From positions 465,888 through 529,887 of the forward strand of contig NMRA01000192.1 of NCBI GenBank assembly GCA_002633005.1: a stretch of DNA of 64,000 nucleotides. The letters are read 5' to 3'. The notes under the pieces are model-generated. The model did not search any database. It had not been told where the DNA came from and was given only the letters and a program-made list of their open reading frames with translations. Made by a program: the position numbers and the translations under genes. This DNA comes from Phoronis australis (lineage: Eukaryota > Phoronida > Phoronidae). This document shows positions 57,501-64,000 of this stretch, piece after piece. The first letter of the stretch is position 1, and every line of letters begins with the position of its first letter.

Positions 57501-58283
57501 ACAAAGACCCATTGGCTTTGTATTTCGTCACCAGGAAACGTGCCGTCCCAGCCGCTCTCGCTCAAGTTGTGAGCGTGTATTTGAACCATTGTGGCTAACT
57601 TCGTAATTTCTTCTTTTAAACCTGGAAGCGAAGTCGAAAATGTTCAAAACTGTATAGATGAACACCTCAAATTGTAAGTGAACCATCTTTTTCCTTCTAA
57701 TTTCCAGTTGAAGATATTGAGCATATAAATGTAGTCGATACATAGAGCAAATATAATTGTATATAATCATATGTGCTCGGAAGGAAATCTTTGATATCTT
57801 AATATACATTAATCTCAGGAGTTTTTGTCTCCAACTGAGAGAAACTGGCTTTCAGAAACATGGTTTTAGTTTGAAATGTGATAATTTTGTATGTCATAAC
57901 CTTTTATCACGCAAACATTGGGGTCGGCCGGGAAATTATCCACAAACTTAGCTTGAGTAGCACTTACCTGTTGCATTTTTAACGCAGTCAATCGCTAAAC
58001 ACGCGCTACTAATTTTGTTGACAGTAAGTACATGCATATTTTGAGACTCTTCTTGTAGTTTCCGCATGCGCATTAGTTGGGTTTCCTCTTCTAAAGCCAT
58101 GAATAAGAAGGCACCTGCCACGCTGTATAGAAAAACCAAACAGCATAGACCAAGAGTAGAGAACAGGAAACCAACGAAAGTCTTGCAGCAGATTTTAAGA
58201 GTCTCTTGGCGTATGTCCTCTTCGTCTTCGTCATCGGCGTTGACTGAGGCGGTGTGCTTGCTTCCGAATTGGCTTGAAAGCAT
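54572..58283 (-). CDS. Two-pore-domain K+ channel B (KCNK/K2P), 3 exons
   Basis: Exons: 58283-57968, 57621-57460 and 55626-54572, with the same positions and phases as gene A (exon 2 is 162 nt in both); about 510 aa. M1 is LVFLYSVAGAFLFMALEEE. The cap has CLAIDC with glycosylation site NAT, and GWDGTFPG precedes pore 1. Pore 1 reads TTITLIGYGHIVPKT, with Leu where channel A and typical K+ channels have Thr. M2 is followed by CCNACCTRCCKQCC, then a loop of about 190 residues. A segment SLAEFRDQYLSWKNRYR precedes M3 and is conserved with A. Pore 2 is TLTTIGLGDFVPG; the tail ends SDTETIFTAIHS. The donor of exon 2 (GTACAT) is weaker than usual. It lies about 700 bp upstream of gene A on the same strand. 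Confidence 0.92.
55859..56110. mobile_element. MITE with CAGGGCTTGGAAT ends, nested copy
   Basis: Ends CAGGGCTTGGAAT and ATTCCAAGCCCCG are inverted. GGTCAG flanks both sides (55853-55858 and 56111-56116). It is 252 bp, about half the length of the relative at 18513-19010. Confidence 0.78.
56151..56225 (+). repeat. 15-bp minisatellite, five exact units
   Basis: The unit CTGTCCCAGTTGGAA is repeated five times without change. The related copy at 18118-18335 has a single unit. A minus-strand ORF with SSNWD repeats is only a translation of this array. Confidence 0.95.
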
Positions 58284-58379
58284 TCCTGGATCGAATACAA
58301 AGCCAACGACATGTACATATAAACTGAATACAATGATTCACTTGTACAATGTATATAAATCGAAAATACGTATGTTTTA

Positions 58380-58920
58380 GTCCACTATGACATTTTTGAC
58401 CCATTATGTCATTTTCATCAATTTTCACAAGTCAAGTTTGCTTTGATCGATTACGCTATGCTTAAAGATAATAATATTTATTTGGCAAGGACTGTTTAAG
58501 ATGCTCATTAAATGTACTTCCGCATGAATCAGTGAACAAAATGAGCAGGTGTGGTGACCTCTTATATGCCCAGTTTGACCCATGAAGTTCATTTTGACTC
58601 TTTATACCTATTTTGACCCACTGCGCTCATTTTCACAGGTTAGGCCCACGTTTACTTGTCAAGTCCATTTTCACCTGTTACGTCCTTGTCCACCATCTAT
58701 TAAGTCTTTCACCCGATATGTCCATTATCGCCTGTTAAATCAATGCGACACTTTGGTCTTGATTTAAAGTTAATATGTGTTTCATTTAGACTGAGCAGCC
58801 ATTGATTTCGTCTTGCCCATTTATGTCGAAATTAGCATAATGGATCGAGGGGTCCTGACCTATCACGCTCACTTTGACACTTTATATTCATTCAACCCAG
58901 TATGTCCATTTATACAGACG
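58380..58920. repeat. Degenerate repeats upstream of K2P B
   Basis: Diverged words such as TTTTGACCCATTATGTC and TCCATTTTCACCTGTTA recur every 20-35 bp. This is the proximal 5' flank of K2P gene B; no clear core promoter is visible. Confidence 0.45.
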
Positions 58921-59062
58921 TCATCTTAGTAAAAGTCCTATGTTTATACAGTACTGGCTTAAAAATGAACGCTGCTTATTATTTTCGAATTTTTTCAAAT
59001 GTGACGGTTTCTTCACAAAACGAGAGCGGAATCTGGACTGCTTGGTTACCTATAAGGTGCAG

Positions 59063-59222
59063 TCATGGGCGGATCCAGGATTTTGAGTTAGGGGGGGTCA
59101 GGGCAGAGTATTAGCCAGGATTTTGCCTGTCAGACATAGGCACTCCCGAACTGCCCAATGGAATCTTGGAGAATTTTAGGGGGGCCATGGCCCCCTTGGC
59201 CCCTCTCTAAATCCGCCACTGG
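59063..59222 (+). mobile_element. GCGGATCC-family MITE, best-preserved copy
   Basis: Starts GGGCGGATCCAGGATTTTGAG-like, with GGGGGGGTCAGGGCAGAG inside, and ends CTCTCTAAATCCGCCACTGG. Its ends are imperfect inverted repeats. Confidence 0.75.
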
Positions 59223-62035
59223 CAGTTATCTCAACTAATACGCAATGGTACCTCTCAGGGAATTCATTGAAATTTAAAACGATACCAAACCCGGTTTGGC
59301 ATATTTTTCCGCAACTCTCGGCAACCTTCAAAAGTTTGGACGAAAATTTGAGAATTCTCCTTTCAAAGTTTGCTAAACGGGCATGCACGACCTACGCTTT
59401 TAGTCGGAAATGTCCGACATCTGTAGAAAAAGACCACTCACCAAGGACATTAATGCCCAATCTGTGACTTAAAAATTATGAATTTTTAGTTGATTCCTGC
59501 ATAACTTGGAAGATTGACATCATTGATGCATTAGCTGGTGACAGAACGAGGATTGGTGGATATCATCAGAACAGGTTTTAGTATCCTTTTTAAACGAACG
59601 GAAACCTTGGGGGTGCCCTCAAATTTGGGGCCCAATCACTTTGCTTGTGGTTGGTCGTGGACCAGATTGCTCTCGGTGACAACAGCTAGCCCGCATGTAC
59701 CTCCCCTTGAGCTGACTCTGCTTCTGATTGAATTTTATGGTTGAATTGTCCCTTTTTGGTTGACGGAATAAAAGACATTTTCTCTACTGGGGCTGTGAGA
59801 CGGTTAATATAAAGAGAGCTTTCATAGCACTGAATAAATGAAATTGCGGACAGTAGCAACACTTGGCAATACAAAATGCAAACACGGCGATCAGTAAGAC
59901 AACGCGCAATGCGCATTGGTGAGGGCTGGTAGGGTGCAATGGTAACACCCCTATTCGGATTTGGATTGTATAGTTAAACTTGGCAGTAAATAGTAGACGA
60001 ATTGTTGCAGGATCACTGCAGTAAGAACGGGGCTACAGGGTCACGAAATAGCGTTTTTGGTTCCGGTGTATCGAGTCTTTCTTTGAGATTCAATGCACCG
60101 ACGGGATACATATATGTTTTAGTCGTCTACATGTATGTCACCTGACGACATGTGAAATTTCTCAGAATCTTTCAATTCCCCTGCATAGCTTGATGTCGGT
60201 TGCAATTGGTCAAGATCTTTCTTTTTTTTTCTTTAATCACAGATGAGAAAGCTTTTGAAATGAGGCGGGGGCAAACCAGACCCAATCATGCTGCTATATT
60301 TTGGCCTCTCGCGAGACTTTGGGCTAAGCCCGCATTGGTTAATACAAACTAGTATTTTGTATGGACAAGTTACCATAATAAATTTGATTTCAACACGTTT
60401 CTAACACAGTTATGTGTGTTGTTCGTTTGATCACAAATTGTGGTGTAGCGTCTAGTTTTGGGAAACTATAGGTCGCAAGCTCGTCGCATAGGTATCGGTA
60501 GATAGGCGTATCTATTGTTCACTGTTTTTTCTTTTTCATAATAAAGATAATGGTAAGCATTTATCGGTAACCGACTGATGGGCGCCCAAAGTACGATATC
60601 CCTGAGACCTGTATTATTATATCCAACAAAGACGCAACAAAGTAAAACAATGGTAACGTCCCATGGGCGATAGCTATGCGACGCGCTTACGCCCGTCGCA
60701 TGGATCTGGCAAGTTAAACAATATAGCTTGCGAATCTATGCGACAGCATTTGGCATGGGAGTTACTACCTAGCTTTGGTTTGGGCCAAGCTTTCAGCTGC
60801 CACCACTTAATGTCCTTGTCTATCTGTAGGCCTGCATAGCTTTTCCCGGCAGTACTCGCACAGTGGCTGCACGTGGCAACAAACGGGCTGGACAGGAGCC
60901 CAATTTGAACTGCACTATCAGGTGTAAATGGACATAATTGATTGTCGTGGGCACATGATGACACACAATGAACATAATGGGACAAAATGAACATGATTAG
61001 ACAAAATGGGTCAACATGGATCTGATAAGCCAAATTATACGTGTTTTTGATTCCAGTTTATTGACGACTTGCTTGAGCACCGATATGTAGACAGCTGTGT
61101 GTCGTGACTGACCAACAAAACACAGCATTGTATCACGGGTAAATGACATGCAGCATTTTCGCATTGGAGGTTCTCTTATCGACCGAAGTAAAACTAGTCT
61201 CTTCACTATGTCGTCTCATATTTTCTGATACGTTCACAGATTAGAAAACTAAACGCTTAGTCAGAAGAGCGGTTTTGCATGGCGTATTTTCGTACGTCTC
61301 AACTCCATACCGGCCAATTGGAATTGTCAGTTAGTGCTGAAGGATGTCATACGTCGTGCCTGTCCACCACACTTTGCAGGCAAATGAATGTATTGACACA
61401 TCACCCTCAGATAAAAACCGTGTCAAGCAATTGTGGCAACGATTTGACAAACTTGACTTTTATGGTTGTGACTGTGCTCATGAGTAACTGTGAGTGCTGG
61501 AAACCATCAGGTTTTCGACTACAGTTGTTTGTAAAATAATGTGTGTTCTTTCTTTGTATGCTCTTCCTTACGTATAAATAGTATTTCTCTAATGCTTATG
61601 GTATCAGCTACTTAAACTACTTGAATGTCTTATTGTTGTTTTGTCGTACTTGTCTATACTGATCTATGACACGTTTTTTTTATACTTTTATTTGGAAAAG
61701 GTTATGTGGGACCTTATGAGGATGTCTGATTTTGGAACATCATACCACAGAAATGTCCGGTCGGACTCATATGAAACTTTCAGATACTAAGCTTTATAAA
61801 CTGTTATCAAAAAAGGTTAGGAATTGTTTTTAAAATATTCTACCTTGGCATGAGAAGCTCGATCTCAAAATACTTAAATGATTTTATGAAAAAAGTTGCA
61901 TAAAGCGAAATGATATTTTCGAAAACTAACAGAGTTTTGCCATCTCACCTTGAACTTTTATATCAAATAAAATTTGATCATTTATTGATGCAGTTGCACC
62001 TTCTTTGTGCTACGTTTACTAAGAAGATATCGCCA
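59223..62035. other. Intergenic, no gene recognised
   Basis: ORFs up to about 120 codons occur (for example 60674-61033, minus) but show no family motif or splice-site support. Short ACAAAATGAACAT-type repeats occur near 60955-61020. Confidence 0.45.
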
Positions 62036-62578
62036 CGTGATTTGGTTAATAACAGATTGGTACAATGTCATAAATTAATTCAACAAGCTTTATACTTTTC
62101 ACAAAATGTACAGTGTATACTTTGACTGATTTGTGATTTGGTTAACAACAGATTGGTACAATGTCATAAATTAATTCAACAAGCTTTATACTTTTCACAA
62201 AATGTACAGTGTATACTTTGACTGATTTGTGATTTGGTTAATAACAGATTGGTACAATGTCATTAATTAATTCAACAAGCTTTATACTTTTCACAAAATG
62301 TACAGTGTATACTTTGACTGATTTGTGATTTGGTTAATGACAGATTGGTACAATGTCATTAATTAATTCAACAAGCTTTATACTTTTCACAAAATGTACA
62401 GTGTATACTTTGACTGAGTTGTGATTTGGTTAATAACAGATTGTTACAATGTCATAAATTAATTCATCAAGCTTTATACATAAAATGTACAGTGTATACT
62501 ATAAACAAAATGTACAGTGTATACTATACACAAAATGTACAGTGTATACTATACACAAAATGTACAGTGTATACTTTG
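62036..62578 (+). repeat. 96-bp tandem array with a 25-bp sub-array
   Basis: GATTGG occurs at 62055, 62151, 62247 and 62343, and its variant at 62439, which gives five units of exactly 96 bp. The last unit runs into four copies of a 25-bp unit beginning AAAATGTACAGTGTATAC (62482, 62507, 62532, 62557), itself derived from the 96-bp unit. Confidence 0.95.
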
Positions 62579-62964
62579 ACTGATTTGAAATTTAGTATTC
62601 CAGATATTTGGCTGAATGCTCAGACATGTCGATAAAGTCTTGTATAACTTTAGCTTACTTAGTCACCCACGATGGAAGAAGCGAGTACTCTTCATAAGCA
62701 GATCATGCACTGACAAGTTGTTTCACTATACCGTGAAAGTCGTACCGTTTTGTCACTGGTTCTTCTTAGTCTGCGTAGACTTACCTGTAAAGTCTCACTT
62801 GGTTTCCTTGTTTTACTAGTTATTACAATAACGATAGCACATCTGCCATCTCATTTCATCATCTGCTGCCCGTGGATATTAAAATCATCATCAAAATCAA
62901 GTCCAAGGAAAGAAAACTAGTCACAAACCTTCACACACCTTTCACTTTCCTTTAGACCTCTTTA

Positions 62965-63432
62965 TTACATTCCCGGGTCAATCGGTGATTCATGGCTGCT
63001 GGGTAATCCGGCATGAACTACATGTATACGTATGTCCTGAAACAGGGGGCGCAAACGTTGCAGTAACGCGGCCTTTGGCGTGAGGTGTCGAAAGGCTGAG
63101 GAGTAATACACGACGTCATCCAAAGCTGCACACGTTTCACTTTGATCGGTCATAGTGTTCGGCCCTCCAAATTCCGCGTACATACATCGTAGTATGGTCT
63201 CAATTGCCAAACGTATATTCGGCTGATTGTGATGTTTACCACTTGATGTTTTTACATGTGTGTACCTCAAGCAAATTACATAGTTCATTCTCCTTAACTT
63301 GTTGATCGCCGCTGTATACGCATGCGTTTTGTTCTTGATAGACACGAATGTTTGTTTGCCAAGATGGAGGGCGACAGTAATGTTCAATAATTCCGCGTTC
63401 TGATTGGCGGGAATTAATAGCCTTACTTTGCC
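62965..63432 (-). CDS. Possible terminal coding exon of an unrecognised gene
   Basis: An open frame of 155 codons ends at a stop at 62965. It begins right after a plausible acceptor (ATTATTAG at the boundary 63432/63433), with GKVRLLIPANQNAELLNITV near the start and HAGLPSSHESPIDPGM at the end. I recognise no domain. Upstream exons would lie to the right, where only repeats are visible up to the window end. It could be chance. Confidence 0.25.
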   Translation of the reverse strand, partial: GKVRLLIPANQNAELLNITVALHLGKQTFVSIKNKTHAYTAAINKLRRMNYVICLRYTHVKTSSGKHHNQPNIRLAIETILRCMYAEFGGPNTMTDQSETCAALDDVVYYSSAFRHLTPKAALLQRLRPLFQDIRIHVVHAGLPSSHESPIDPGM

Positions 63433-63589
63433 CTAATAATATGAAACAAAAAATGTTTCAAAAATGTGTGAGGAACATTAATTTATTAATCTAGTCAATC
63501 AGAAACAGTTTTTCACCAGTTTCCGAAACGTCCGTTATTACTCACATAGATCGCTTTGCCCTACATTTATGAAAGTGTACATGTATATG

Positions 63590-63945
63590 TAATTGTATGT
63601 ATGTAGGTATGTATGTACATGTATGTTCATGTATGTTCATGCGTGTTCATGTATGTTCATGTATGTACATGTATGTATGTATGTATGTATGTATGTGTGT
63701 ATGTATGTATGTATGTATGTATGTATGTACATGTATGTTCATGTAAGTTCATGCGTGTTCATGTATGTTCATGTGTGTATGTACATGTATGTTTGTATGT
63801 ATGTATGTGTGTATGTATGCATGTATGTATGTACAGTGTATGTACATGTATGTATGTACATGTATGTTCATGTATGTTGATGTGTGTTCATGTATGTTCA
63901 TGTATGTATGTACATGTATGTATGGATGTATGTATGTGTGTACAT

Positions 63946-64000
<55 letters not shown>
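63590..64000 (+). repeat. ATGT/TACATGTA microsatellite ending in a (GT)n run
   Basis: Runs of TATG and GTACATGTATG variants pass into an uninterrupted GT tract from about 63949 to the window end. ORFs rich in Met-Tyr-Val-Cys here are artefacts of the repeat. Confidence 0.95.

Noticed and set aside
63593-63947. Met/Tyr/Val/Cys-rich ORFs
   Set aside because: Pure translation of the ATGT microsatellite.

Overview
This window is nuclear DNA of an animal: intron-rich, fairly AT-rich and full of small DNA transposons. It is probably a highly polymorphic marine invertebrate. An amphioxus-like or other invertebrate deuterostome would fit, but I cannot fix the phylum from sequence alone. Four multi-exon protein genes are well supported. 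I assembled their exons by hand from splice sites, reading phase and family motifs.

Layout: (1) 1-8,886 is the 3' flank of the heat-shock factor gene, dominated by a 3.6 kb direct duplication. (2) 8,887-24,033, minus strand: heat shock transcription factor (HSF), 11 exons, about 436 aa. (3) 24,034-24,468: a compact head-to-head promoter interval. (4) 24,469-42,457, plus strand: mitochondrial arginyl-tRNA synthetase (RARS2), 18 exons, 589 aa. One of its introns holds a decayed TTAA-flanked Kolobok-type element with a THAP transposase relic and an oppositely oriented P2X7-C-like ORF. (5) 42,654-53,864, minus: two-pore-domain K+ channel A, 3 exons, about 518 aa. It is tail-to-tail with RARS2, with only about 200 bp between the stop codons. 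(6) 54,572-58,283, minus: paralogous two-pore channel B, 3 exons, about 510 aa, with the same intron positions and phases, so a tandem duplicate. (7) 58,284-64,000: no recognised gene, mostly repeats, ending in an (ATGT)n/(GT)n microsatellite.

Assembly structure matters here. Seven isolated single N characters occur, at 4624, 17982, 22114, 24960, 32619, 45177 and 47421. Three of them (4624, 32619, 47421) lie exactly at the edge of a long, nearly identical direct repeat. The simplest reading is that two haplotypes or overlapping contigs were placed end to end, so the apparent second copy of channel A exon 2 and the doubled HSF 3' flank are probably not real duplications. Two true N gaps lie at 26816-26892 and 44019-44442.

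The most interesting biology is: an unusual first pore in channel B (Leu where the filter Thr is expected); cysteine-rich long M2-M3 loops and a shared C-terminal motif in both channels; the Kolobok element and its fold-back relative; a perfect 61-bp-arm palindrome in a RARS2 intron; and the shared HSF/RARS2 promoter with a heat-shock-element-like site.
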